DNA of 64,000 nt from JAFAXA01 sp963777325 (GTDB taxonomy: Bacteria > Pseudomonadota > Alphaproteobacteria > Acetobacterales > Acetobacteraceae): contig CAVZQE010000016.1 of NCBI GenBank assembly GCA_963777325.1, forward strand, positions 207,384-271,383, read 5' to 3'. How positions within the stretch are numbered: position 1 is the stretch's first letter; each line of letters begins with the position of its first letter. Below are positions 45,073 to 58,933 of the stretch, one piece after another. The translations under genes were made by a program, and so were the position numbers. Under the pieces are notes generated by a model. The model made no database searches. It was not told the DNA's origin and saw only the letters and a list, made by a program, of their open reading frames with translations.

Positions 45073-45291
45073 ATGGACGGATCTCGCAAAGCGGACAGCC
45101 TGCTTCCCGCCGAGCAGCAGGCGGCGGGGCTCTACCCTCTCCCCGAGGGTTGGGACGATTGCGCGACTATCTCCGACCGCGACCTGCCCGGGTCGGCGTC
45201 GTGGATCGGCGATCTCCAGGTGGTCGAGGTCGCGGCCGTGCTGGGCGGCCTCGCGACGTTCGTCGGGAGCCTGGCGTCCCGGTTCCACTGA
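45073..45291 (+). CDS. Small hypothetical protein with hydrophobic C-terminus
   Basis: 72 residues; a polar N-terminus (ADSLLPAEQQAAGLYPLPEG) and a C-terminal hydrophobic stretch (VVEVAAVLGGLATFVGSLA) that could be one membrane helix. GGAGAGG at 45061 is 5 nt before ATG 45073. It is convergent with the threonine deaminase gene. Coding status is supported by the ribosome site but family is unknown. Confidence 0.5.
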   Translation: MDGSRKADSLLPAEQQAAGLYPLPEGWDDCATISDRDLPGSASWIGDLQVVEVAAVLGGLATFVGSLASRFH

Positions 45292-45379
45292 GAGGCCGCT
45301 CCGCCGATGGGAGCTTCACGCGCGCCGGATCGGCGGCGGGAGCACGGCCGAAAGCGGCCGGCTGGTCCCTTTGCGGTGC

Positions 45380-46589
45380 TCAGATCAGGCGGACGACGTA
45401 GCTGGTCTCCAGCGCGGCCAGGAATCTCCTGGGCGTGGTCCGGGTCGCGCGCCTCGACCATGATTTCGAGTTCCGCCGCCTGCACGCTCGCGGACGCGAA
45501 CAGACGCTGGTGCGACACTTCGATGATGTTGCCGCCGCTGCCGCCGATCTTGGACGCGATGTCGGCCAGCACCCCGGGGCGGTCCGGGATCTGCATATGC
45601 AGCCGGAGCAGCCGGCCATCGCGCAGCAGGTTGCGGAGGAGAATATTCGAGAGGATGCGGGCATCGATGTTGCCGCCGCAGACCGGGATGCCGACGCGTT
45701 TGCCGGCGAAACGCTCGCCATGGGTCAGCAAGGCTGCTATGCCGGCCGCGCCCGCGCCCTCGGCGACGACCTTGGCGCCCTCCGCGAGCAGGCCGATCGC
45801 CTCCTCGATGGCGCGTTCGGGAACCACGAGCACGCCGTCCGCGAGATCCCGGATGATCGCAAGCGGCAGGGCGCCCACGTCCCGCACGGCGATGCCCTCG
45901 GCGATGGTCGGGCCGCCGACCGAGACCGGCTGGCCCGCGAGATGCTGCGCCATCGGCTGGTAGCTCTCGACCTCGACCCCCCAGACCGCCATTCCGGGCC
46001 GCAGGGCCGCGGTGACGGTCGCGCACCCGGCGAGCAGCCCGCCGCCGCCGACCGGCACGATCACGGCGTCGAGATCGGGCACGTCCTCCAGCAGTTCGAG
46101 GGCGAGCGTGCCCTGGCCGGCGACGACCGCGGGATCGTCATACGGATGGATGAAGACGAGACCCTCGTCGCGCGCGAGGGCAAAGGCGTGGGCGGCGGCT
46201 TCGGCCAAATCGTCCCCATGCAGCACGACCCGCGCGCCCCAGGCGGCGGTGCGCGTCACCTTGGTGGAAGGCGTGTGCCGAGGCATGACGATCGTCGACT
46301 GGATGCCGAGCAGCCGCGCGTGCCGCGCGACGGCCTGCGCGTGATTGCCCGCCGAGACGGCGATCACGCCCGCCTCGCGTTCGGCGTCGCTGAGCAGCGA
46401 CAGGCGGTTGGCCGCGCCGCGTTCCTTGAAGGCGCCGGTCGCCTGAAGGTTGTCGAGCTTCAGGAACACCGACGCGCCGGTCGCGCGTGAAACCGCGTCG
46501 CTCGCGAGCGCCGGAGTCCGGATTACCCTCCCGGCGATCCGCGCCGATGCCGCCTCGACATCCGCGAGGCCGACGGCAGGAACCGTCAC
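45380..46589 (-). CDS. ilvA: Threonine ammonia-lyase, C-terminal frameshift
   Basis: PLP enzyme converting threonine to 2-oxobutanoate for isoleucine synthesis. The PLP Lys is in LDNLQATGAFKERGA, the phosphate loop is VPVGGGGLLAGCA, and a C-terminal ACT-like region follows. Family length is about 400 residues. Near 45425 one extra T (ATTCC for ATCC) shifts the frame; the expected end LAALETSYVVRLI is in the adjacent frame and stops at 45380, whereas the main frame runs on to 45132 (485 residues). Only the last dozen or so residues are affected, so activity may remain. GTG start overlaps greA stop (GTGA). Confidence 0.82.
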
Positions 46590-47059
46590 CCGAAGCGCAG
46601 TTCGAGGACTTCGTAGCTCCGGTCGCCGCCCGGCGCGGGAACGGAGACGGTGTCGCCCACCTTCTTGCCGATCAGCGCCTTCGCCAGCGGCGACGACACC
46701 GACAGGCGGCCAATCTTGATGTCCGCCTCGTGCAGCCCGACGATCTGATAGGTCGATTCCTTGTCGGTTTCCTCGTCCACGAGCCGGACATGCGCGCCGA
46801 ACTTGATGTGATCGCCGGATAGGCTCGCTGGGTCGATCACCTCGACCGAGGAGACGATTTCCTCGAGCTCGGCAATGCGGCCCTCGATGAAGGACTGCCG
46901 CTCGCGCGCGGCGTGATACTCCGCGTTCTCGCTCAGGTCGCCGTGGCTGCGCGCTTCCGCGATGGCGCGGATGACGGCCGGGCGCTCCTCGGACTTGAGC
47001 TTACGAAGCTCGTCCTCCAACCGCTGCAGGCCGGGGGCGGTCATCGGATACTTCTGCAC
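46586..47059 (-). CDS. greA: Transcription elongation factor GreA
   Basis: 157 residues; N-terminal coiled-coil with the basic/acidic tip (SHGDLSENAEYHAARERQSFIEGRI) that enters the RNA polymerase secondary channel, and a C-terminal FKBP-like domain (PLAKALIGKKVGDTVSVPAP). It rescues backtracked polymerase by stimulating transcript cleavage. The start is GTG at 47059 giving MQKYPMTAPG, matching family N-termini. Confidence 0.96.
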   Translation of the reverse strand: MQKYPMTAPGLQRLEDELRKLKSEERPAVIRAIAEARSHGDLSENAEYHAARERQSFIEGRIAELEEIVSSVEVIDPASLSGDHIKFGAHVRLVDEETDKESTYQIVGLHEADIKIGRLSVSSPLAKALIGKKVGDTVSVPAPGGDRSYEVLELRFG

Positions 47060-47147
47060 GTGACGATCCTCGGAGTAAGTGACCGCGCTCTAGCGACGAA
47101 CCCGCTAAAACGCCACTGGTCCGGCGCGGTTGCCCCGGGCCGGCGAT

Positions 47148-50390
<3,243 letters not shown>

Positions 50391-50401
50391 GGTCTCGGCC
50401 C

Positions 50402-50617
50402 TTACGATCGGGTGCGGCGGGGCAGGAGCCGCCACCGGCATTGCAACGCGCCGTCGGCGAGAAACACCGGGTCGGCGAGCTTGCCGTCACGCACGCAAGC
50501 AGCCACGGCCTCAGCGAGCGCCGCGTCCTCCGCCATGCAGCCGAGCGCGCGCAGCCGCGCGAACCCGGCCTCCGCATTCGGCTCGTCGATCCAATGCGCG
50601 CGCGCGATCTCGAGCAC
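50402..50617 (-). CDS. Small hypothetical protein between carA and carB
   Basis: 71 residues with a coherent helical composition (LRALGCMAEDAALAEAVAACV, KLADPVFLADGALQCRWRLL). GTG 50617 is the only nearby start; no strong Shine-Dalgarno. It fits inside the carAB transcript, 24 bp after the carA stop and 11 bp before carB. No family recognised; it could be noncoding. Confidence 0.45.
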   Translation of the reverse strand: MLEIARAHWIDEPNAEAGFARLRALGCMAEDAALAEAVAACVRDGKLADPVFLADGALQCRWRLLPRRTRS

Positions 50618-50641
50618 GCGCGTTTGCAGCGCCGCGGGAGA

Positions 50642-52018
50642 TCATGCCGCCCGCTTCTGCTCGATCAGATCGACGAAGCGGCGGAACAGGTGGTGGCTGT
50701 CGGTCGGGCCGGGGCTGGCCTCCGGATGGTACTGCACCGAAAAGACCGGGCGGCCGGTGCAGGCGATGCCCTCGTTCGAGCCGTCGAACAGCGAGACATG
50801 CGTGATCTTGACGCCCTCTGGCAGCGATGTGTCGTCGACCGCGAAACCGTGATTTTGGCTGGTGATCTCGACCTTCCCGGTCGCGATCTCCCTGACAGGC
50901 TGGTTCGCGCCACGGTGGCCTCGGTCCAGCTTGTAGGTCTTGGCGCCGAGGGCGAGAGCGAGCAGCTGGTGGCCGAGGCAGATGCCGAACAGCGGCACGC
51001 CGGCATCGAGCACGCCCCGGATCGCCGGCACGGCGTATTCCCCCGTCGCGGCCGGATCGCCTGGGCCGTTGGAGAGAAAGACGCCGTCCGGCTCATGGCG
51101 CAGAATGTCGTCCGCCGTCGCCGTCGCCGGCACCACCGTCACGCGGCACCCGGCCGAGGCGAGGCAGCGCAGGATGTTGCGCTTGGCCCCGTAATCCACC
51201 GCCACGACGTGGTGCTTCGGGTCGGTCTGCCGGCCCGTGCCGTGCGGCCACGCCCATTCGGTTTCGTCCCAGGCGTAGCTCTGGGTGCAGGAGACGGATT
51301 TCGCGAGATCCATCCCCTCCAGCCCGGGCCATCGCGCCGCCTCCGCCCGCAACGCAGCGAGGTCGAACCGGCCGTCGGCGGGGAAGGCCAGCACGCCCGT
51401 GGGCGCGCCGCCGTCGCGGATGCGCAGCGTAAGCGCGCGCGTGTCGACGCAGGCGACGCCGGTAATCCCCCGCGAGCGGAGCCACGCATCGAAGGGCTGC
51501 GCCGCGCGCCAGCTGGAGGGGGCGGTCACGTCCTGCTTCACGACGATGCCGCGCGCGGCGATGGTCGTCGTCTCGTCGTCGGCCGGGTTGGCGCCGACGA
51601 TGCCGATATGGGGGAAGGTGTAGGTAATGATCTGCCCGGCGAAGGACGGGTCGGTGAGGGTCTCCTGATAACCGGTCATGCCGGTCGAGAAGCACACCTC
51701 GCCCACGGGCAGCGCCGAGCCGGTTTGGGCGCCGAAGCCGCGCCCCCAGAACACGGCGCCGTCCGCGAGCAGGAGGGCGGCGGTCGCGCCGTCGGGGGCT
51801 TCGTCCTGTGGCGGCACGCTATGGTCCTTGCTTGTGGAGGCGGTGCCGGCCAGATCGGAGAGAGACAGACCGGTCGCGGCGATGATCGCGGGCCAGTGCC
51901 GCGAGGGGATCGCGTTCGTCTGCCGCCACTTCCGGATGGCCTCCGTGCCGACGCCGGTCAGACGGGAAGACGCCCCGGCCCCGCCAAGGCGTTCGATGAT
52001 GCGGTCGATGTCAGGCAT
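50642..52018 (-). CDS. carA: Carbamoyl-phosphate synthase small subunit with N-terminal HTH domain
   Basis: Glutaminase subunit of 458 residues. The catalytic triad matches E. coli CarA exactly with an offset of 78 residues: Cys347 (GICLGHQ), His431 and Glu433 (YHPEA). The extra 78 N-terminal residues contain a Cro/YdaS-like helix-turn-helix (IDRIIERLGGAGASSRLTGV, then EAIRKWRQTNAIPSRHWPAI) ending near residue 58, plus a linker. NCBI calls a similar module the carph-isopro domain, as far as I recall. Two palindromes lie 13 and 51 bp upstream of its ATG. The extension suggests a DNA-binding autoregulator as well as an enzyme. Confidence 0.9.
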   Translation of the reverse strand: MPDIDRIIERLGGAGASSRLTGVGTEAIRKWRQTNAIPSRHWPAIIAATGLSLSDLAGTASTSKDHSVPPQDEAPDGATAALLLADGAVFWGRGFGAQTGSALPVGEVCFSTGMTGYQETLTDPSFAGQIITYTFPHIGIVGANPADDETTTIAARGIVVKQDVTAPSSWRAAQPFDAWLRSRGITGVACVDTRALTLRIRDGGAPTGVLAFPADGRFDLAALRAEAARWPGLEGMDLAKSVSCTQSYAWDETEWAWPHGTGRQTDPKHHVVAVDYGAKRNILRCLASAGCRVTVVPATATADDILRHEPDGVFLSNGPGDPAATGEYAVPAIRGVLDAGVPLFGICLGHQLLALALGAKTYKLDRGHRGANQPVREIATGKVEITSQNHGFAVDDTSLPEGVKITHVSLFDGSNEGIACTGRPVFSVQYHPEASPGPTDSHHLFRRFVDLIEQKRAA

Positions 52019-52030
52019 GCGAACAGTCTA

Positions 52031-52047
52031 TGGGAAACCGCTTCCCA
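52031..52047. promoter_or_regulatory. carA-proximal palindrome (candidate operator 1)
   Basis: TGGGAA-ACCGC-TTCCCA, a perfect 6-bp inverted repeat with a 5-bp spacer, 13 bp upstream of the carA ATG. It is preceded by CTA, as is operator 2; over 20 bases the two sites differ at two positions. Regulator and effect are inferred. Confidence 0.75.
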
Positions 52048-52068
52048 GACGCAAGCTCGCGGCTCCTA

Positions 52069-52085
52069 TGGGAAAACGGTTCCCA
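52069..52085. promoter_or_regulatory. Distal palindrome (candidate operator 2)
   Basis: TGGGAA-AACGG-TTCCCA, 38 bp centre-to-centre from operator 1, between carA and yqeY. The spacing is about 3.6 helical turns. It lies next to the best carA -10 box and upstream of the yqeY start, so it could affect both genes. Confidence 0.75.
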
Positions 52086-52099
52086 CCCGCGAGGCCGCC

Positions 52100-52105
52100 A
52101 TTATA
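52100..52105 (-). promoter_or_regulatory. Candidate -10 box for carA
   Basis: On the minus strand the hexamer reads TATAAT, a perfect consensus, 82 bp upstream of carA ATG. No good -35 is obvious. Transcription from here would place operator 2 just past the start site. The overlapping TTATATAG on the plus strand could serve yqeY. Confidence 0.4.
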
Positions 52106-52132
52106 TAGAGGCGTGTTTCTGGAGGCGTGCCC

Positions 52133-52591
52133 ATGAGCTTGCGCGAGCGATTCACCGAGGATCTGAAGACAGCCATGAAGTCCGGCGAGGTCGCACGCGT
52201 CTCCACGCTGCGCATGATCCTCGCGCGGGTGAAGGACATCGACATCGCGGCCCGCCCGAAGGGCGTCGAGCGCGTGCCGGATGGCGGCATCGTCTCGGCC
52301 CTGCGCGGCATGGTGAAGTCTCGCCGCGAATCGGTCGAGTTGTACAGACAGGGGAACCGGCCGGAGCTGGTCGCGAAGGAGGAAGCCGAAATCGCGGTGA
52401 TCGAGGGTTTCCTGCCGCTGCAGATGGACGATGGGGCGATGGGTCGTGCGGTGGATGAGGCGATCGCCGAGACGGGCGCGACCTCGGTCAAGGACATGGG
52501 CCGGGTAATGGCGGCGCTGAGAGCGAAGTACGCGGCGTCGCTCGACAACGCCAAGGCCGGGCCGATGGTGAAGGCGAAGCTGTCCGCCTGA
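52133..52591 (+). CDS. yqeY: GatB/YqeY domain protein
   Basis: 152 residues, the stand-alone GatB_YqeY tRNA-amidotransferase-like domain (LRERFTEDLKTAMKSGE, RRESVELYRQGNRPELVAKEEAEI, KDMGRVMAALRAKY). Function is not well defined; it precedes dnaG-rpoD in many alphaproteobacteria. ATG 52133 has GGAGG 7 nt upstream. Its stop overlaps the dnaG ATG (TGATG). Shares its upstream region with carA. Confidence 0.92.
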   Translation: MSLRERFTEDLKTAMKSGEVARVSTLRMILARVKDIDIAARPKGVERVPDGGIVSALRGMVKSRRESVELYRQGNRPELVAKEEAEIAVIEGFLPLQMDDGAMGRAVDEAIAETGATSVKDMGRVMAALRAKYAASLDNAKAGPMVKAKLSA

Positions 52592-54372
52592 TGGCGCTGC
52601 CCGCCTCCTTCCTCGACGAGCTGCGCGCCCGCACGCCGATCGCGGCGGTCGTCGGCCGCCGCACGAAGCTCGCGCGCTCGGGCCGCCAATGGAAGGGCTG
52701 CTGCCCGTTTCACGGCGAGAAGACGCCTTCGTTCTACGTCTATGACGACCACTTCCACTGCTTCGGCTGCGGCGCGCATGGCGATGCGATCAGCTTCGTG
52801 ATGCAGAGCGAGGGCGCGGGCTTCATGGAAGCCGTGGAGCGGCTCGCGGGCGAGGCGGGGCTGGAGGTGCCCAAGCCCGTGCCGGATTCGGCCGAACGCC
52901 GGCGCGTTGACCTGCACGACGTGCTCGAAGCCGCCTCCGTCGTTTTCCAGCATCGCCTGTTCGCGCCCGAGGGCCGCGCCGCGCTCGGCTATATACGGGA
53001 GCGCGGGCTTTCGGAGGAGGCCGTCCGCGATCTCGGCCTGGGCTGGGCAGGCGAGGGAAGGGGCGCGCTCGCCGCCGCACTCGCTTCGCAAGGGATCGGG
53101 CCGGACCTGCTGGCCGAGGCCGGGCTGATGCGGGAAGCGGAGCACGGCGGCCGCCCGGTCGATCTGTTCTTCAACCGCGTCATGTTCCCGATCCGGGACC
53201 GGCGCGGCCGGCTCATCAGCTTCGGCGGCCGCACGCTCGGCGACGGGCAGCCGAAATACGTGAACGGGCCGGAGACGGCGCTGTTCTCGAAGCGCCGCAG
53301 CCTCTACGGCATCGACCGGGCGCGGAAGGCGCTCCGCCCCGGCGGGACGCTGATCGTGGTCGAAGGCTACATGGACGTGATCGCACTCCAGCGCGCGGGG
53401 TTCGGCGGCGCGGTCGCGCCGCTCGGCACGGCGCTGACCGAAGAGCAGCTCGGGGCGCTGTGGCGGCTGTCGCCAAAGCCCGTGCTCTGCTTCGACGGCG
53501 ACGCGGCGGGGGCGCGGGCGGCGGCGCGGGCGGCGGAGACAGCCCTGCCGCTGCTCTCGCCGGAACGGACGCTCTGCCTCGCCGCGCTGCCGGAAGGTGA
53601 AGACCCGGACAGCCTGATCCGGCGCGAGGGCGAGGCCGCGTTCCGCGCCCGCATCGCCGCCGCGCGGCCGTTGTCGGAGGCGCTGTTCGACCTGCTGCGG
53701 GAAGGAACGGTCGAGCCGCGTACGCCGGAGGAGCTGGCGGCATTCCGCGCCAGACTCGAAGCGGCGGCCGCGACCATTCCGAACAAGGTGCTCGCCAGCG
53801 AGTATCGCCGAGCTCTCCTCGCTCGCTTCTACGAGACGCACCCCAAGGGGGGGCCTCGGCGCAGGGGCGGGCCCGCGCGAGCGCGCCAGCCGCTGCCGGT
53901 CCCGGACGCGGGGGGCGTCACGGCCGAGCGGGGACGCATCCTGGTCGCGACTCTGCTGAACCACCCAGGGTTGCTGCACGATGTCGAGCACGCATTCGCG
54001 GAGATAGTGTTGCCGGACTATCTCGCTCGCCTGCGGGATGCGCTGTTCGGCCGGGCCGAGGGTTCGGAACCGCTTGACTCCCCAAGCCTGCTTGCCCACC
54101 TGAACGCGGTCGGCTTGGCAGCGGACGCCGCGCGGGCTCTTTCGGCGTTGCCGGTTCCGTTGCCCGGCTGCGCGCACCCGGGCGCGATGCCCGCGGAAGC
54201 CGAGGCCGGATGGTGGCATATCTTTGGGCTGATGCACCGCGACCGACTCGACGAGGAGGTGGCGGCGGCCGGTCGCCACTGGCAGCGGGACGGCGCCTCG
54301 CATCACCGCTTCGTCCTGCTGTGCAAGACGCGGGACGCGCTGCGGCGGGGCGAGGAGCGGGAGGACGCCTGA
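52591..54372 (+). CDS. dnaG: DNA primase
   Basis: 593 residues. Zinc-binding CHC2 finger with Cys38, His41, Cys57 and Cys60 (CCPFH ... HCFGCGAHGD), the RNA polymerase core and TOPRIM motifs VVEGYMDVIALQRAGF and LCFDGDAAG, and a C-terminal DnaB-interaction region. It makes primers for replication. Translation is coupled to yqeY by a one-base overlap. Confidence 0.96.
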   Translation: MALPASFLDELRARTPIAAVVGRRTKLARSGRQWKGCCPFHGEKTPSFYVYDDHFHCFGCGAHGDAISFVMQSEGAGFMEAVERLAGEAGLEVPKPVPDSAERRRVDLHDVLEAASVVFQHRLFAPEGRAALGYIRERGLSEEAVRDLGLGWAGEGRGALAAALASQGIGPDLLAEAGLMREAEHGGRPVDLFFNRVMFPIRDRRGRLISFGGRTLGDGQPKYVNGPETALFSKRRSLYGIDRARKALRPGGTLIVVEGYMDVIALQRAGFGGAVAPLGTALTEEQLGALWRLSPKPVLCFDGDAAGARAAARAAETALPLLSPERTLCLAALPEGEDPDSLIRREGEAAFRARIAAARPLSEALFDLLREGTVEPRTPEELAAFRARLEAAAATIPNKVLASEYRRALLARFYETHPKGGPRRRGGPARARQPLPVPDAGGVTAERGRILVATLLNHPGLLHDVEHAFAEIVLPDYLARLRDALFGRAEGSEPLDSPSLLAHLNAVGLAADAARALSALPVPLPGCAHPGAMPAEAEAGWWHIFGLMHRDRLDEEVAAAGRHWQRDGASHHRFVLLCKTRDALRRGEEREDA

Positions 54373-54461
54373 TCCCCGCTCCGATCATGCCTGAAACGGG
54401 AGGAGTGGCCGTTCGCCCGCGCGGCCGCGAGAGCAGTCTGTTTTCCGGAGTATCGTGAACG

Positions 54462-56420
<1,959 letters not shown>

Positions 56421-56468
56421 CCGTTGGCGACGCTGCGATCAGGCGCGGAGGAACGGGGCACGGACGCG

Positions 56469-57017
56469 GTGACGCGGGTCGGCGTCACGGTTACGTTCCT
56501 GCGCATGGATAAGCCGCCCGCCGAGCCCGCGCGTCCGTTCCCGTCCGGCACGGCGCCGGTGCGGGTCGCGCCGTGCTCGGTCCTGTTCTACCGCTATCTC
56601 TACGGCGGCGTGGGGGCGGCGCATGTCTGGTGGCTGCGCCGGGCCGCGTCCGACGACGAGCTCGCGTCCCTGCTCGCCCATCCGCGGATCGCGATCACCG
56701 TGCTCTACGCGCATGGCGAGCCGTACGGCTTCCACGAACTGGACGCGCGCAACTGGCCGGACGTCAATCTCAGCTATTTCGGCCTGATGCCGCATGCGAT
56801 CGGCCGTGGTCTGGGCCCCGTCTTCCTGCGGCACGCCGTCGACGAGGCATGGCGCGGCGGTGCGCGCGGCGTCACGGTCAACACCTGCACCGCCGACAAC
56901 CCGCGCGCGCTGCCGACCTACCTGCGCGCCGGGTTCCGCCCCGTGCGCCACGTCCGCGAGACATGGAACGTCCCCGTGAGCCTCGGCCTGAAGATACCGC
57001 CCGGCCTGCAGGTCTGA
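56469..57017 (+). CDS. GNAT N-acetyltransferase
   Basis: 182 residues of the GCN5-related family, with LSYFGLMPHAIGRGLGPVFL carrying the acetyl-CoA loop region and a C-terminal TCTADNPRALPTYLRAGFR typical of GNATs. GTG 56469 gives a family-like N-terminus (VTRVGVTVTFLRM); a TTG at 56424 and an ATG at 56505 are alternatives. It follows rpoD at 48 bp on the same strand. Substrate unknown. Confidence 0.75.
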   Translation: MTRVGVTVTFLRMDKPPAEPARPFPSGTAPVRVAPCSVLFYRYLYGGVGAAHVWWLRRAASDDELASLLAHPRIAITVLYAHGEPYGFHELDARNWPDVNLSYFGLMPHAIGRGLGPVFLRHAVDEAWRGGARGVTVNTCTADNPRALPTYLRAGFRPVRHVRETWNVPVSLGLKIPPGLQV

Positions 57018-57073
57018 TTGCCTGCTTGCCGCCGGGCCGGCATGCTCGGCCTTCCGCTCTCGGGAGACTTGTC

Positions 57074-58274
57074 ATGCGCGCGTGGCCCTGGCTGCTTGCC
57101 TTCGGATTGCTCCTGCCCGGCGTCCCGGCGCGCGCGAAGGTGCCCGACATCGTCAAGATCGGCATCCTCAACGACGTGTCGGGGCCGTTCGCCGACCAGT
57201 CCGGCCGGGGATCGGTTGTCGCGGCCCGGATGGCGGCCGAGGATTTCACGGCCTCGGGCGGCGGGTTCAAGGTCGAGATCGACTCCGCCGATCATCAGAA
57301 CAAGCCCGATATCGGCGCGCAGATCGCCCGCGAGTGGATCGACCAGCAGGGCATCGTGGCGATCGCGGACGTCGTCAATTCCGCCGTCGCGCTCGCGATC
57401 AACGAAGTGGTGCGCGAGCGCAACCGGATCTTCATCGCCTCCAGCGCCGGCACGTCCGACCTGACCGGCAAGCGCCTGCTCGCCGACGACGGTGCAGTGG
57501 ACGTTCGACACCTGGTCGCTCGGCAACGCCGCCGCCCGCGCGCTGTACAAGGAGGGCGGCACGAGCTGGTATTTCATCTCGTTCGACTATGCGCTCGGGG
57601 CCGCGCTGCAGCGCGACGCGACCGAGGTGCTGAAGGGTCTCGGCGGCAAGGTGCTCGGCTCTTCGAAGCACCCGCTCGGCACGGCGGATTTTTCCTCCTA
57701 CCTGCTCGCGGCGCAGTCCTCCGGGGCGAAGGTGGTGGCGCTCGCGGACACCGGCACCGATCTCGTCAACGCCGTCAAGCAGGCGGCCGAGTTCGGCCTG
57801 ACGCACCAGCAGAAACTGACCGGGCTGTTCACGCAGATCGTCGATGTCGATGCGATCGGCCTCACGGACGCGCAGGGGATGCTGTTGAGCGAGGCGTTCT
57901 ACTGGGATCTGAACGACGACACGCGCGCCTTCTCCAAGCGCTTCGCCGAGCGCTTCGGCGGCCGCGTGCCGACCGAGAATCAGGCGGGCGTCTATTCATC
58001 GGTGCTCGCCTATCTGCACGCGGTGCAGGCTGCGGACAGCACCGACGGCGACAAGGTGATGGCGGCGATGGAGCGCGCCCCGATCGACGACAAGCTGTTC
58101 GGCCGCGTCACCGTGCGCCCGGACGGCCGCGCGATCCACGACATGTACGAGTTCCGGGTGAAGAGCCCGGCGGAGTCCAAGGCGCGCTGGGACTATTACG
58201 AGCTGGTCGACACGATCCCCGCCGGGCAGGCGTTCCGGCCGATGGATCAGGGCGGGTGTCCGCTGGTGAAGTAG
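57074..58274 (+). pseudogene. ABC transporter periplasmic binding protein (Leu/amide type), deleted
   Basis: Signal peptide MRAWPWLLAFGLLLPGVPARA is followed by VPDIVKIGILNDVSGPFADQ (first frame), typical of branched-chain amino-acid/amide binding proteins. At about 57488 the frame changes to VQWTFDTWSLGNAAARALYKEG. The expected cysteine-containing segment between LLADD and VQWTF is absent; a 14-bp deletion explains both the gap and the shift. The second half runs intact to 58274. Full length was about 400 residues; truncation at codon ~150 should abolish function. Confidence 0.72.
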
Positions 58275-58429
58275 GCTCGGTCGGCTCCGGGCGGTCCGGT
58301 CCTCGCCGGATAAGGCGGTGCGACGGCGGGCGTTCTTCCGACCGGCATCGGCGGCGAGGCGGGCCGGGTGAGCCGCCCGGGCAGACTGGATCGCGCCGGC
58401 TCCGCCGGTGAGCGTTTCGACCGCCGCTT

Positions 58430-58933
58430 CGCCCTCCCGTCCGCATGGTCCGGACGCATCGGGGCAGCGACGGGGACGGCGCGGCAGGCGCAGCGAGGGC
58501 GGCGGCTCGATCCCGAGCATGTGGCATAAGGGGCGCAGGATGCGTCCCGCCTGTGGCGCTTGCGCGAGCAACGCCACGAGTTCGGGGTCGCCGAGCAGGC
58601 TCTCCAGCTGCGAGCGGCCGATGCGCGTATCGAGCACCGGCGCGAGCCTGAGCAGCCAGCCCGATCCGCCCGGCAGCCGGACGCCGGCGCCGCCGGGCGC
58701 TGCCGGGCCGCCGCTGGCCTCGTGCGGCGGGAGGCGGAGATCCGCCCGGCCTCCACGGCGGCAACCAGGGCCGCGAACCGCGCGAGCAATCTCTTCAGGC
58801 GGGTCCATGCGCGCAGCGCGAGGGCGGCATTGCCCAAATTGCCGGCAAGCTGGCCGCGAGTCCCCGGCTCAGCAGCTCGATGACGGCCGCGAGGCGGGTG
58901 GGAAGGCTGGGCGGAAGAAAGCGCGGCGGACAT
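58430..58933 (-). pseudogene. Conserved hypothetical protein, frameshifted
   Basis: ATG 58933 opens an Ala/Arg-rich helical region (LALRAWTRLKRLLARFAALVAAVEAG). After a Pro/Ala-rich spacer near 58690 the reading moves one frame, to GVRLPGGSGWLLRLAPVLDTR and QLESLLGDPELVALLAQAPQAG RILRPLCHML-type sequence. Together they resemble a conserved hypothetical family seen in some Acetobacteraceae (from memory). The true 3' end is unclear, so the left boundary is approximate. Confidence 0.45.
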
